Assembly: GCA_017654735.1 (NCBI GenBank)
Contig: JADPYG010000001.1
Location: 62,001 to 126,000 of the forward strand
Length of the DNA stretch: 64,000 bases
DNA from: Vishniacozyma victoriae
Taxonomy: Eukaryota > Basidiomycota > Tremellomycetes > Tremellales > Bulleribasidiaceae
Direction: 5' to 3'
Shown: positions 14,267-25,338 of the stretch, in pieces
Layout of the letters: each line of letters opens with the position of its first letter
How positions within the stretch are numbered: the stretch's first letter is position 1
Program-made: the position numbers and the translations under genes
Notes under the pieces: generated by a model
What the model was told of the DNA's origin: nothing
What the model saw: only the letters and a program-made list of their open reading frames with translations
Databases searched by the model: none

Positions 14267-14503
14267 GTGAGAGAGGGGAGGAGAAGAATGTCTCGTTTTC
14301 ATTACATATTGCATTACCACCAGCTACATTATTATACGCATATATGTATTATGATATATCAGAGAAATCGGATCATGATCGGAACGGAAAGAGAGAATCG
14401 GTCGTGAGCTACAAGTCTACAAGCGAGTGGAAGTGTTGAATCGGAATATTGGAAAGCGATGGTGGGAGGATCGAGACGAATAATGCAACAAGAGTCGGGG
14501 AGA

Positions 14504-15107
14504 TCATCTGGGATCCTCATTGGCATGATAAGATCTCCTTAGATGTCTGAACTTCTTGAGGGAAATCAAAGCGAGGACCTCTGCCCAGTCAGGCGATATC
14601 CACATTGACAGACAAGAATTGATGGAAGATAGAAGAGAAGACTCACCCTTCTTGATATGTTCACCGAGCTCTAACTGTTTCTGCAGAGCGGCCGGATCAG
14701 TCGTCTTTGAATTTTCTACTGATAAGCTCTTTCATATCACCTAACAAAAGGAGTGAGCTTACTCTCAAAAGCCCGCCTCAATCTCTTGTTGAACTCATAA
14801 TTAGGATCAGGACTATTATATCAGCTTCAATTCCCGGAACTCGGGCCGGAGGTAAACACACTAGTCTCTTCCTAGTCGATGTAGCTATCCATCAGCTCAG
14901 TGACTTCACAAATGGTGAGATGCTGACCTCTTTGTATAGCTTAATTGCTTTTAGTCTTATTTCTGCTACACTCTCAGTAGGTACTTCGGGGTTAGCATCG
15001 AGCGATGGGACTGTCGATGTCGATGCTGCCCTGATTGAGATCGCAGAGATCCGAGTTGTACTTGTGGTAGACCGAAGTGCGGTGAATGGCGTGATTGAGA
15101 GACGCAT
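14504..15107 (-). CDS. LYR-motif protein, ETFRF1/LYRM5-like (electron-transfer flavoprotein regulator)
   Basis: Five exons on the minus strand: 15107-14928, 14884-14862 (23 nt), 14812-14763, 14715-14647 and 14580-14504; sum 399 nt, 132 residues, in frame. The joined protein reads IRLKAIKLYKEL, then HRLGRDYPDPNYEFNKRLRRAF, a charged linker, and ELGEHIKKEVLALISLKKFRHL. This tracks human LYRM5/ETFRF1 (KLYKNLLYLGRDYP, FKKRLKNIF, ELEALYFLRKYR). The family binds ETF in the mitochondrial matrix and affects its FAD. Residues 1-40 are Ser/Thr/Arg-rich without acids, a plausible mitochondrial presequence. A second in-frame ATG at 15188 would add 27 hydrophobic residues; I prefer 15107 because it leaves a normal presequence. 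Head to head with COX17, another mitochondrial respiratory factor. Confidence 0.85.
14862..14884 (-). other. 23-nt microexon of the ETFRF1-like gene
   Basis: Flanked by an acceptor (CTGATGGATAG) and a donor (GTGTGTTT) on the minus strand. It encodes LHRLGRDY, the most conserved block of LYRM5 proteins. Without it neither the frame nor the motif is recovered. Confidence 0.85.
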
Positions 15108-15364
15108 ATCGATGATATACCTTTGATAGATAGCTATAAGAGATAGAGATAGAGTTATACAGAGGACAATAGCGATAAGAAACGTCATTTGATTATGCCA
15201 AGTGATGACTTGTTTACTCCTACCTTTAAAGGGAGCATCGGATATACCCGGCGGAGTTGAGATTTCTAATGATTGATCAGATCAAGTAAAGGTGTGATTA
15301 TTCACCATATATATATACTGCATCGTATCTCATAATTCACCTACACCTCACATCATCATACACA
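15108..15364. promoter_or_regulatory. Divergent promoter between ETFRF1-like gene and COX17
   Basis: 257 bp between the two chosen start codons. A TATATATATA run lies at 15308-15317, about 50 bp before the COX17 ATG, and a run of GATAGA/GATAAG-type repeats lies at about 15125-15180 on the ETFRF1 side. Both genes serve mitochondrial electron transport, so shared control is plausible but only inferred. Confidence 0.45.
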
Positions 15365-15712
15365 ATGGGAATACTAGACTTTTTGGGATCATCATCGTAA
15401 GCTACCACAATCTCTGTATGAGCAAAGCTGATAATCAGTAATGCAGAAGCATCGAGCTCTGCCTCCACTCTACCTGCATCTCCCGCCACTACAAAACCAG
15501 TCAACCCACTAAATCCAGATAACCTCAAGCCGTATGCTCATCCCTTTTTCCAAATGACATAGCTGATACACAGATGTTGCGCTTGTCCCGAAACGAAAGC
15601 CAAGAGGGATGATTGTTTCCTCCGATCGAGTCCTGAGGAGGCCGAGGTGAAATGTAAGGATCTATTGGAGGCTCATAAGGCTTGTATGAGGGGCTATGGC
15701 TTCAAGGTCTAA
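15365..15712 (+). CDS. COX17: Cox17 copper chaperone for cytochrome c oxidase
   Basis: Three exons: 15365-15396, 15439-15531 and 15574-15712; 264 nt, 87 residues. The C-terminal half is a textbook Cox17: [16 protein letters not shown], then 12 residues to ...[19 protein letters not shown]. This supplies the CC-x-C copper site and the twin Cx9C pairs that form the coiled-coil-helix-coiled-coil-helix fold through the Mia40 pathway in the intermembrane space. The intron between exons 2 and 3 splits the proline codon just before the copper-binding cysteines. The first 40 residues are an Ala/Ser/Pro-rich extension beginning [10 protein letters not shown], longer than the yeast N-terminus. The role is delivery of Cu(I) to Sco1 and Cox11. 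Confidence 0.95.
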
Positions 15713-15865
15713 GCACCTGATGGCTCGTCATCGAAAGCTCCCTTGTCAGAAAGGGATTATGGCAGGAAAGAGGAAAGAATCCATCGGCATGGTCTGTATT
15801 TCTAGATTATATTCAATACAATGCATCACCGCTCATTACGATCAAAACCATGTCTATCGAGACAT

Positions 15866-17098
15866 TCAGCCAGGCTTGTTCTTCCTCAGCCTAACTTTGG
15901 CGACTTCCCACCCTCCACCACGCCTCGTCTTCCATGTCCAGCTATACCACAACATGAGCGGTCCTACAACATTCACCAGTCCGACAATGAGGAAGAATAT
16001 CATCGTAGGGCCTGTTTGTACGAATGATGAGGTCGGAGTTCGGGGAAAGAGGGAAATTGCGAGTAGGATCATTGATGTGGTGAGGAGTAGGGAGAATGTT
16101 TTGCCCGCTTCCTGCTCGGTCAGCATTGACTTACTGTTGGAAGACGATAAACTGACCCTGACGCCCTTGGCGAGGACTGGCCATCCTGCAAACAACCCCA
16201 CCGAGAGGAGGACGAGTGCAAACACATGAGCTGTCGACGGCAATCTCGAAGCGAGGACCACCGAGGCAGAGAGCGCACTAGTAAGCGACAGAGATGATGT
16301 CAAACTATCATCAGCCCACATCGTCAGAGTGACATACCTCTTCTCCTCGACAGGCGTGTCATATTGCGATAAACTACTTCTCCGCCTCCGTCTCTCGGCA
16401 ACCCTTTTCTGTCTCTGCCACCTCCTAAGCCTTGCATCCCTGCCTGTACTGAAATCCGATAGTAGTAAATGAACAAAGAACAGTCCACCTGCGAGAGGCC
16501 AAATTGAGTCGGAGGTCGTCGCGGATGTAAGAGTACCCAATACGGGCGATAGAAGGGCGAGTATGAGTGGAGGGAGAATAAGCGGTCGAAGAGGTGTTGG
16601 AGGGGGTAGTAGACCATCTGTACTCTCAGTCACCGCCTCTCAGAATAATGAAAACACATACGCGGTTCAGTCTCAGTTTGGTTTATACCCCATCCCCACC
16701 TTCTTACACCATAGCCAGTCAATCCCAGTCCTACACATGCCCAATCCACCTGCGCAGGTCCGATAGCCCCTTCCTTAAGTCCATCAAAAACAGCCAGAAA
16801 TAAAGCGATAACAGCTAAATGCTGTCCGACCGGCAGAGCTCCGTAAATCAAACTCGACAGTCTCGGGCGTGGGCGTGGAGCTAATGATCAGCTCTTCACA
16901 CACTAATCAAGCAACATGAAGTTTGGACGTACGCAAGGCTTTCAGTTCCGCTAGGAAACTTTGTGGAACGTAATTATCGGGGAAAGGCTGTTTCCTCCAT
17001 AGAGCTTTTTCCCATTTCAACTCGGGTTTGACACCGGTTTGTTCGGTCTTCATATTCGTGGGATCATGATGTACCCCAGATCGTGTCTTTGTCGGCAT
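15866..17098 (-). CDS. GPI2: GPI anchor biosynthesis protein PIG-C / Gpi2
   Basis: Starts at the ATG at 17098 (MPTKTRSG...). Exon 1 ends after PDNYVPQSFLAELKAL, the conserved N-terminal PIG-C block. Exon 2 (about 16880-16672) gives YGALPVGQHLAVIALFLAVF, a membrane pair. Exon 3 carries LSPVLGTLTSATTSDSIW...LLLSDFS, the family hallmark, followed by an Arg-rich cytosolic loop, then four more hydrophobic helices with LASRLPST and GLFAGWPVLAKGV. Gpi2/PIG-C belongs to the GPI-N-acetylglucosaminyltransferase complex, which makes GlcNAc-PI on the cytosolic face of the ER. Two candidate introns (33 nt at 16305-16337, 45 nt at 16112-16156) are multiples of three without stops, so retained forms also read through. 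Head to head with the TAPT1-like gene. Confidence 0.9.
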
Positions 17099-17294
17099 CT
17101 CATGTCGCCAATCTAGTGGGGAATAGGGTATGATAGTGTATAGAAACAGTCCCAAAGATCAGTTAAGGTGATGGCCAGGCACGAACCGATTGACCGAGTC
17201 TTTGTTCTGGCACATCTATGTAAACTACCCCCACTCTTTCCCTCCGTCAAGGCTTCAAGCTACAGTCCGACACTGATCTAGGGCAGGACACAAA

Positions 17295-19888
17295 ATGATT
17301 GAGGGGAACGGATTCGATACGCCCGAAGCGGGTCCATCGGGCTGGCCGCTGAGAGGACAGGGATCAAATGGCGAGCTTAGGCGGAGTTACCCCGAGCATC
17401 AGTCTGTTCCGGAGGGTTCCACTTCCAGATGGCATTTGAAGGTAAGACACTTCATATTGGAGTCTTTACACAACTGATCATGCAGCCCGAAGATAGCGCA
17501 AATTTTACACGTAGGCAGTCGTCCTCTCGCACACCTCCTCGACCCGCCCACTACCCGACTCCCCCTCCTGAAGATCATGATCCAGACCTCAACCCCAGTC
17601 TAGCATGGCCCTCCCGTACACAAGCCCCCGTCGAATACTTCCATACCCCAATGATGGGGGAAGACGAATTCGAACGTCTCGCACTCCCCTCGAAATCTGG
17701 TATGCCCCCTTTAACGAGGCAAACTACTTATTCCTCCCTACCCCCCTCACCTCGGTATGATGAATATGATATCGGAACAGAGAAAGACAAAGAGTTTGAA
17801 GAAGCCCTTGGACGATTAGCGAAAGGTGGACTGAGGAGGTCTTCTGTATCTGCCAGTGCGGTCCGAAGGTCATTTAGCGTGGATGATATGAGGACTGCTG
17901 GGGTCCGGAAGGCGGAGGAGAAAGAAGACGATGAGGGGATGAGTATGTGGGATTTATTGAAAGATGAGGTTGGGGTTGAGGATTGGGATGGGTGGATTGT
18001 AGATGGGAAATGGGAGCGGATAGCCAACTTTCTAGCTGTCCCTCTGGCCGTGGAGAAGGTAGCTGCTCCTTCGTATCACATATTTAGAGTCTATGGGCTA
18101 ACGATCAGGTCACATTATTTGGATCACTACTTTGCCTAGATGGCTTTCTATACAATTTCACCATCCTCCCTATCCGCTCTATATTCGCAACAGCCCGAAT
18201 AGCTTCAAACGCTATCGCCCGAAAACCAATACTCCCAATACCCCCTACCCACCTCTTGTCGATACTACGCATGTTACTCCTCTTTATCCCTACCGTGATC
18301 TTGCTAGTAGCTACGGACGCTAGTAAGATGTATCATACAGTCAGAGGGCAGGATACTATCAAGTTATATGTCATCTTTAATGCTCTCGAGGTAGGTCTAC
18401 CTCAGTTCTCACGCCGGGGAAGGTCGCTGATGATAGATTGCCGATAGACTCTGCTGTGCTTTCGGACAAGATGTCCTCGATACTTTATTCGCCAAAGAGA
18501 CACTTTCACCCGCTACAAAAGTCTCTGGAAAAGGTCGAAAGAGACAACAGGCAAGGCCTTTCTTCTTTTTCGCCTTGTCCCTCGGTTATGTCTGTAAGCC
18601 CCGGATCCCTATCAAGTTTACAGCTAATGAGTAGTGGTCCATACTCTAATATATTTCTACATGTTGGTCTCTTTGAATGTCGCTATCAATTCGTACGATT
18701 ACACTTTACTCTCTCTTCTGATCAGTAATCAATTTGTCGAAATTAAAGGATGTACGTCCTCCTCCTCTATCCCTGAACCTGAGTTGACGATCTAGCGGTA
18801 TTCAAGAAATTCGAAAAAGAGAATCTTTTCCAAATCATGTGTGCCGATATTGTCGAGCGATTCCAACTCGCCTTAATGCTCTCTGTAATAGCTTTGAGAA
18901 ACATGATCGAAATGGCAGGATCGGAAATTGCTTTCTTACCTAAAAGTTTCATTCGAGGGAAATCTCTTGTTGATTCTATTCTATCCGTACGATATCTCAT
19001 CCGGAGTGCGATTGATTGAGCTAAGATGTAGCCGGTCCTATTCGTCATTGTTTCCGAGATGGTTGTCGATTGGCTCAAACACGCTTTCATTACTAAATTC
19101 AATCATGTCCGAGCGAGCGTTTATGAGAGGTTTACGGATGTACTTGCAAAGGACGTGCTACTAGCTGGATCAATGACTAGGCGCAGAAAGTCATCAAAGG
19201 GCAAGAATGTATGTTCCCTCATCCACTTCGCCTGATGAGTAACTGATAGCAGCGCCCGATCCTACTGGACCAATCGCCCCTGGTAGCTCGTCGACTTGGG
19301 TTCGCGTCGATCCCACTAGCCTGCCTTGTTATCCGAATAGGAGTCCAGGCGGTGGGGATGTTGACTTCTTCATCGCACCATGATGATTCTTCCAGTAATC
19401 TTGATAAAGGCGAGATCGCGTGGATTGTCCTAAAGTGGACAGCGGGCATTGGGATCGGGCTGAGTGCTTGGGGATGGTATGTCCTCGTTACGTATGATAG
19501 GATAAGAGCTGATGATAGCCTTGTCGCTCTCAAGATCCTGCTTGGATTAAGCTTGCTCAGCTACTCTGCTCTCAGGCAAGCTGGGATGAAAGAGAGGGAA
19601 GCGGAGGATGTAGTGAACGATTTCGGCAGATCAGCAGTCGGGGAACGAAAGGAGGAAGCTGTGAGTGCTATTCATGGTCAAGCTGACGTGCAGGAATACA
19701 ACAAACGAACAACCGAATACCTGTCCAAAGACGAGGATGACCTGCCATACGGCTCGTCCACTGTCCCCAGAACACGTGCCTTTCCCGCTGAAGAGGATGA
19801 GAAACCTGTAGAGGTGAAGAAAGGGAAAGGCAAGAAATGGAAGTTGGAGGAAGTAGAGAGGTGGACAATGGTCAAGCGGATCTGGTGA
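17295..19888 (+). CDS. EMP65: TAPT1/Emp65 family ER membrane protein
   Basis: Multi-exon gene from the ATG at 17295 to the TGA at 19888. The first ~220 residues are disordered, Pro/Ser-rich and charged. From about residue 215 the family core begins: MSMWDLLKDEVGVEDWDGWI, then VTLFGSLLCLDGFLYNFTILP, RMLLLFIPTVILL, the cytosolic IADRLCCAFGQDVLDTL block, FYMLVSLNVAINSYDYTLLSLLISNQFVEIKG(S)VFKKFEKENLFQ, and DIVERFQLALM. These are highly conserved in TAPT1 (DUF747). Yeast Emp65 works with the SUN-domain protein Slp1 in the ER to protect soluble proteins; the animal homologue is linked to ciliary and skeletal development. The last hydrophobic helices (about 19420-19570) are followed by a charged tail ending VKRIW. 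About eight introns, all with CTGAT/CTAAC branch motifs. Confidence 0.9.
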
Positions 19889-20028
19889 TGAGTACCCTGT
19901 ATATTTAGATTATTGTATCCCGGATCTAGAAGCCATGTAGCCATATGTCAATTCTCAACCTTGTTCCCTGAATGAGACAAGTCGCTTAGTGTGGTACAAG
20001 TGCATTCTTCGAAATCCAAATCCTACTT

Positions 20029-20512
20029 CTACTCCTCTTCGGGCTTAGCAGCTAGAGCAGGTTGACCCGCTATCAGGCTCGAACCCTTTAATTTCCCTGC
20101 CCAATCGTATTTACCCTATTGCGTCAACTTCCTCTCTTCCCACCTCTCAATCCAAGCAATAGAGATGTACTCACATCATAGACGTATGCGACACTTGCGA
20201 TGAATGCTGGGAATAGAGCGCCCCATGTTACTATATTCCTTGTTGCCCTTTTTGTGAACTTGAAATGCTGGTATACGTTTTCTCTCTGTCCTATCAGCTT
20301 CCCTCTTCTCTTCCATTGTCCATCCGGTGAGTAGAAGGATGACATACCATCTGACTCCATCTTTCAATAGCTGGGTCGATCTGATATTAGTATTCCTCTT
20401 CACGAAATAGGTCATATTGCCTACTCTTAGTGGTTCTGCATCAGTCAGCTCTCTCTCTTGGACGTATTTACTCGAAGAGATTTCACTCACGATGATGTCC
20501 GCCGCCTGCCAT
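20029..20512 (-). CDS. Complex I accessory subunit NDUFB4/B15-like
   Basis: Five exons on the minus strand: 20512-20491, 20435-20425 (11 nt), 20380-20348, 20285-20175 and 20115-20029; 264 nt, 87 residues, in frame. The product opens MAGGGHH, then PLRIDPAIERWSQMREN, VYQHFKFTKRATRNIVTWG, one transmembrane segment (ALFPAFIASVAYVY), then DGKYDWAGKLKGSS. This is the pattern of fungal NADH:ubiquinone oxidoreductase B15 subunits (IDPAIERW, HFRFTPRT, DGKYDW). It would sit in the distal membrane arm in the inner mitochondrial membrane. A naive reading of exon 3 with a donor at 20347 and a nearer acceptor breaks the frame; acceptor GGACAG at 20286-20291 restores it. Two ATTGGT boxes lie upstream. Head to head with the RBM5-like gene. 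Confidence 0.87.
20425..20435 (-). other. 11-nt microexon of the NDUFB4-like gene
   Basis: Bounded by acceptor GATGCAG and donor GTAGGC. It supplies the PLR codons between MAGGGHH(Q) and IDPAIERW. Skipping it would shift the frame. Confidence 0.75.
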
Positions 20513-20570
20513 TGTTGGTTATGTATGTATGGATGATGCTTGTAAAGTGAAGGAGGTTGAATACAGGTCA

Positions 20571-20591
20571 ATTGGTGTAAATGGGATTGGT
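20571..20591 (-). promoter_or_regulatory. Two CCAAT-type boxes upstream of the NDUFB4-like gene
   Basis: ATTGGT occurs at 20571-20576 and again at 20586-20591, 59-79 bp from the NDUFB4-like start codon. ATTGGT (CCAAT in reverse) is the core bound by the HAP/CBC complex that controls respiratory genes in fungi. A similar box lies in the ATP4/LEO1 promoter. Binding is inferred. Confidence 0.4.
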
Positions 20592-20691
20592 GGATTGCAA
20601 ATGTGAAGTAGGCGCGCGACCACGTGCAATTCCGGGACAACATAACCTCCTTTCCAGACTTGAAGGTACCTCTGCCATCTATAGCATCGTA

Positions 20692-23491
20692 ATGTCATCC
20701 TGGCGACCAGGCAGGTCACCTTCTCCGCCATATAGGAATCGGAGATATTCTCCCTCGAGAGAGGTATCGCCCCCGCCACCAAGACGGAATGACGAGAATC
20801 ATTATCGACCAAATACGGACACGGCCGCCAAACCAATATCAATGAGATCCGAACATTACTCCCCACCACCCGCTCGACCCAGGTCACGTTCTCCGCCAAG
20901 ATACAGGGAAGAGAGATATAGAGAGAACTCCCCGCCACGTCGATATAGGTCTCCAACACCTCCTCGTGCTATACCACCTCCTAGAAGACGACCAGGCGCA
21001 GCGGATTTCTATGATGATCCGCCCATTACAAGGGAGGTAGAAAGGAGGCCGATGGTTGCTGATAGGGAGGAAATCAGGCAGAGGGAAATTCCACCACCTA
21101 GGCAAGCTAAAGTGGAAGAGCAGTGGGAGAGGGGACAGGAAGTTCAGGTCAGTCGCATGATTACGTCAGGTCCAATATTGATAGGTCAGGCCGACTACGG
21201 GTACGGACATGGACAAGGGCAAGACCATCACTACGAAGACGAACATCATGAAGATGAAAGGACTCGAAAAGGAGGCAAAGGCCCATCTCAGCCATTCCGG
21301 GATGTCATCTTCCTTGGCCTAGATGAAGAGCTCACAGAGGACGACGTGAGTTTAGCCTGATGGGTCACATATACCTGAGCTCATTAACAGTTTACTGCAT
21401 TCCTCAAGACGGAACATGGAGCCAACATCAATTCAGTCAAGATTGTCAGGGACAGGGTGACTGGTAAATCCAAGAACTTCGGGTTTGCCCAATTCACTTC
21501 TGTTGAGGATGCCGAGGATTTTGTACTACCAAAGTGAGATCTCCACTCGAATAGTCATAGTGAGGAACTGACGGCAGCTTCCCATATATCACCATGCCCG
21601 CTCTATACGCCCACTCGGAAGCTCAGAAAGTCAAGATCGATTTCTCGACCCCTCTAGGAATGTCCAACACAGGCGGACCAGACGCCCAGCAATTAGAACC
21701 AGCAAGGAGACACGATGGTACCCGCCATATTGGTCAGCCGGGAGGTGGCAAAAGAGTCCTCTTATTCCGGATGTTGGATTGGAATACCCGCGGAGATGAA
21801 ATTATCTGGAGGACGTCCCAGGAGATTGCGAGAATGTTGAACAAGGTTGGAAGGGAGAAGGAGGCGGAGGGATGCATTGTCAGAGTTGCTACTATTCAGG
21901 ATAAAGCTGGCAGGGGCGCTAGTTGGGGCTTTGCTTTTGTTGAACTCGTCACTAGCGAGGTAGGTTTCCCTATGATCTCATAATCCCAGCTGACAATACA
22001 GCTAGCAGTAGCTTTACTCTCCTTCCTCTTATCTCCACAGAGCCAGACACATGGTTTCTTGATCGCTAACCGACCGATCGCTACCTCATTCGCCGATCCC
22101 GCTTCATTCGAAGCTACAGAAGCCGGTCTCCTCGGCGGTCAATACCTACTTCGCGCAACGGCCAATGGCGGGATAGGATCCGAAACAAAGGACATGTCAG
22201 AAGGAGGATGGTGCACATACGCAAATGAGCAAGCTGGAGCTATCGAGACTGTCTCCGGCAAATCGAAGATCCCTGACGATGGGATCTTACCGGAAATGAC
22301 ACCTCAACTGCGGTCGTTCCTTGGTGTGTACGCTGGCAAGGTTGATCAGGCCGAGGAGAAAGCGCCTGTGGCTCCTGTAGGAATGGTCAACATCGCTAAT
22401 GTCATGCAACCTATCAAGATTGGAACTGGATTTGCCATGGGAAGCATTGGAAAGGGGAAGAAGGAAGAGGGATTAGCAGGACCGTCACGAAAGAATCTAT
22501 TTGATGATGAGGATGAAGTGGATACTGTTGGAAAAGATACTGTATTGTTGTCGAGAAGTGAGTCTCCCACTTGAAGGAATATATAGTGTGCTAACCCGCT
22601 TAGCAAAAGGAGCACATATTGTCCCACCCACATCTGGCAGTCGGAAGGTGAAATTTGACTGCATTCGTCTATCTGTCCAAATGGAACGTCTGCTCACACT
22701 TTGGCTCACAGATTGCCAAAAATATATCTAAATGGAATACGAAACAATCGGAACTTGCTTCTCGCGATCCTGGTCTTTTGAAAGGCATTTCGTCCGCCAA
22801 TGCTGTGCTGGGTAGTAAACCTATTCCTGTGAGTTACATTTCTCGAGTCTGAATGTGGTTGACGCTATCCTAGCAGGCTCCTACGAGTAGTGTTCAACCT
22901 CGACCGGCACCAGTCGCATCCACCTCGACTTGGATACCGACGCCGAACCCGCAATCGCCAGTCATCTCTGACGACTACGATTATTCCGATGTACAAGCTT
23001 CGGGTAAGGTCGCCTGCCTACTTTGCCAACGTGCACTACCAAGCGCAGAGGTCATGAAGAAACACGTCCTCACCTCGGACTTGCACAAGACCAATCTCGC
23101 CAATCCAACCACAGTCGAAGCGGGTAAGAAACGTAAAGCAGCCGCTGTCGCCAAGTCATCAGCTGTAGAAGAACCAAAGTACAGAGATAGAGCAGCAGAA
23201 CGCCGTGAAGTATTCAATCAACCTGAAAAACCACATTACCTAGATCGAGTCGCCCTCTCAATCCCACAAGGCCCACCCAAACGGAAATTCGTTGAAGGAC
23301 CTAAAGAACCTAGTCCACCGCCTGAACCGGGTTTAGCACCTGGTATGGATGAGAGTAATAAAGGGAATGCATTACTTGCCAAGATGGGATGGGCGGCTGG
23401 GACTGGACTGGGGAAAGAAAAGGAGGGGAGGGTGGAACCGATTGAAGTTAAATTGTTGGGTGAGAGGGCGGGTCTTGGGGCCAAGAGGTAG
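20692..23491 (+). CDS. RBM5/RBM10-like splicing factor (RRM, C2H2, G-patch)
   Basis: Starts at ATG 20692. Residues 1-150 are an RS/proline-rich region (repeated RSPSPP, PPRYR). An RRM begins at FRDVIFLGLDEELTEDD and continues after an intron with INSVKIVRDRVTGKSKNFGFAQF. A second, degenerate RNA-binding region follows (ASWGFAFVEL...GFLIANRPIATSF). Toward the C-terminus come KWNTKQSEL, a C2H2 finger CLLCQRALPSAEVMKKHVLTSDLH, the YRDRAAERREVF block and a G-patch (GNALLAKMGWAAGTGLGKEKEG). That order is diagnostic of the RBM5/6/10 group, which acts in the A complex of the spliceosome in 3' splice-site choice; the G-patch recruits Prp43-type helicases. Seven or so introns. A likely intron at about 22649-22719 is longer than average. 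Head to head with the NDUFB4-like gene. Confidence 0.87.
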
Positions 23492-23779
23492 TTAGGCCGT
23501 TAGGCCGATCTCCTATGTAGCTAGCCCTGTAGGATCTCAGTGTAGGTAGGCGTATCTGCTCCCACCGGCGAGTATCCGTGTCTCCATCTTATTGCATGCA
23601 AGACCAAACTTAACTTGTTCCCAATGATAAGCGATGATAAGCGCTCGGCGCTTCGGTCGAATCCGATATCATTTGAAGTCTAGAATTATCATGGGTAGTC
23701 TCTGTCTACCTCTACACCTCTCTAGTCTGATCCTTCGCAGCATAGCTACAACTCAGCGGTACACTGGATACATCTCAGT

Positions 23780-25276
23780 ATGTTGGACTTTCGCCTCGCA
23801 CCAGCCGTTACATCAACAGCAGCACCTCCGTGAGCCCCTCTCATCTACGCAGGCACCAACGGCCAATCGCTAATGCCCAGGATCCCCAGGGCACAAGCAT
23901 GGGCAGCGACTTATCATTCCTCCACCCAGTCGACTTCCCAGCCAGTTCTAGATCTGTCCCAAGGCGTACCCCGACTTTCACCTCATCCACTCCTCCTCGA
24001 GGCATTAGCTAAGACATCCTCCGACCCTACTTCAGCCCGGTACGGTCCTATCCTTGGTGAACCCTCGCTTCGTTCCGCACTCGCCGACGAGTTTAATGAC
24101 TTGTATCACCTCTCTCGCGGACTCACGAAGGAAGAGATAGGAATAACGACAGGATGTAATATGGCTTTCCTCGTTCTTCTCATGGTCCTCTGTCCACCTG
24201 GATCTAAGGCGATGCTCCCCCTTCCCGCATATTTCAATCAATCAATGTCTTGCTCTCTTCAGTCCGTCACTCCAGTTTATATACCCTGTCTACCGGACCA
24301 AAACTTCAAACCATCAATACAAGGAGCTAGGAAGTACCTCGAAAAGGACGCGGAAAAGGAGATAAGAATGATCGTCCTAGTGACCCCAAGTAATCCTACT
24401 GGAACCGTCTACTCTCCAGAGGAATTACTTGAATGGTACAATCTAGCTAAAGAGTTCAAGGTGGCTTTGATTCTGGATGAGACGTATAGGGATTTTGTAG
24501 GTGATGATCGATCGAGTGCACCTCATAAACTATTTGAGCTGGATGAATGGGGGGAAACATTGATAAGTATAGGAAGCATGAGCAGTGAGTCATTCTTCTC
24601 CACGATCGACATTGCTAAGCAATAGAGGGGTACCGTATACCTGGACATCGACTTGGTAGTATCATCGCCTCCCCCGAATTACTGGAGCAAGTAACGACAG
24701 TAGCAGACTGCATGCAGGTAAGTCCACATACATCATTCATTTGCTGATGGTAGATCTGTGCTCCTCGACCACCTCAACTAGCCCTGGCCTCAGTCCTACC
24801 CTCTCTCCGACAGGATCTCATTGAATCCTCACAAGGCCTAATAAACCGCCTGAATCTTTCCAAAGAGATCATATCCCGCCTGAAAGGCTGGTCAGTGTCA
24901 TCAATGGGAGGATATTACGCCTACGTTCAATTCCCTTCAGTCTACACGAAGTCGAAGGTATTGCGGACGAATAGCAGAGTGGGGTCAGAGGAGGTCGCAA
25001 AGTACCTAGCTACGAAGCTTGGCGTAGTGTGTCTGCCTGGAAGTTTCTTTATGCCCCCTCTCGAGGATGAGGTGTGGAGTGAGATTGAAGACGCTGGCGG
25101 AGGTGTGTTGAGGGAGGATAGGTGGTTACGGTATGTCCCTTCCTGCTCAAAACCCCATTGGGATCCTTCAGAATGATGTAGCTGATGGTAGGTTCGCGAT
25201 AGCTAATGTGGATGACGAGATTGTTATCTCGCTTGAGCCGCGCTTGAGACGGATGAACGAGTTGATGGGTGCTTGA
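23780..25276 (+). CDS. PLP-dependent aminotransferase, class I/II fold
   Basis: The start is the ATG at 23780: exon 1 (MLDFRLAPAVTSTAAPP) joins across an intron ending at 23870 to RAQAWAATYHSS and then VLDLSQGVP. Fold-type I features are clear: RYGPILGEPSLRSALADEF, the cofactor ring segment ITTGCNMAFLVLL, PLPAYFNQSM, VTPSNPTGTVYSPEEL, the Asp of LILDETYRDF that pairs with the pyridine nitrogen, and the Schiff-base lysine in SMSKGYRIPGHRLGS, whose codon is split by an intron. The C-terminus carries RFAIANVDDEI with the substrate-carboxylate arginine. Substrate is not evident; it resembles the broad kynurenine/aromatic/aspartate group. About 430 residues, normal for the fold. No obvious targeting signal beyond a short Ala-rich N-terminus. 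Confidence 0.85.
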
Positions 25277-25338
25277 AGGCGGTCATTGGAGGGTAGTAGA
25301 TCTACTCATATACATAGAACTCCAATGTCCAATGTTTA

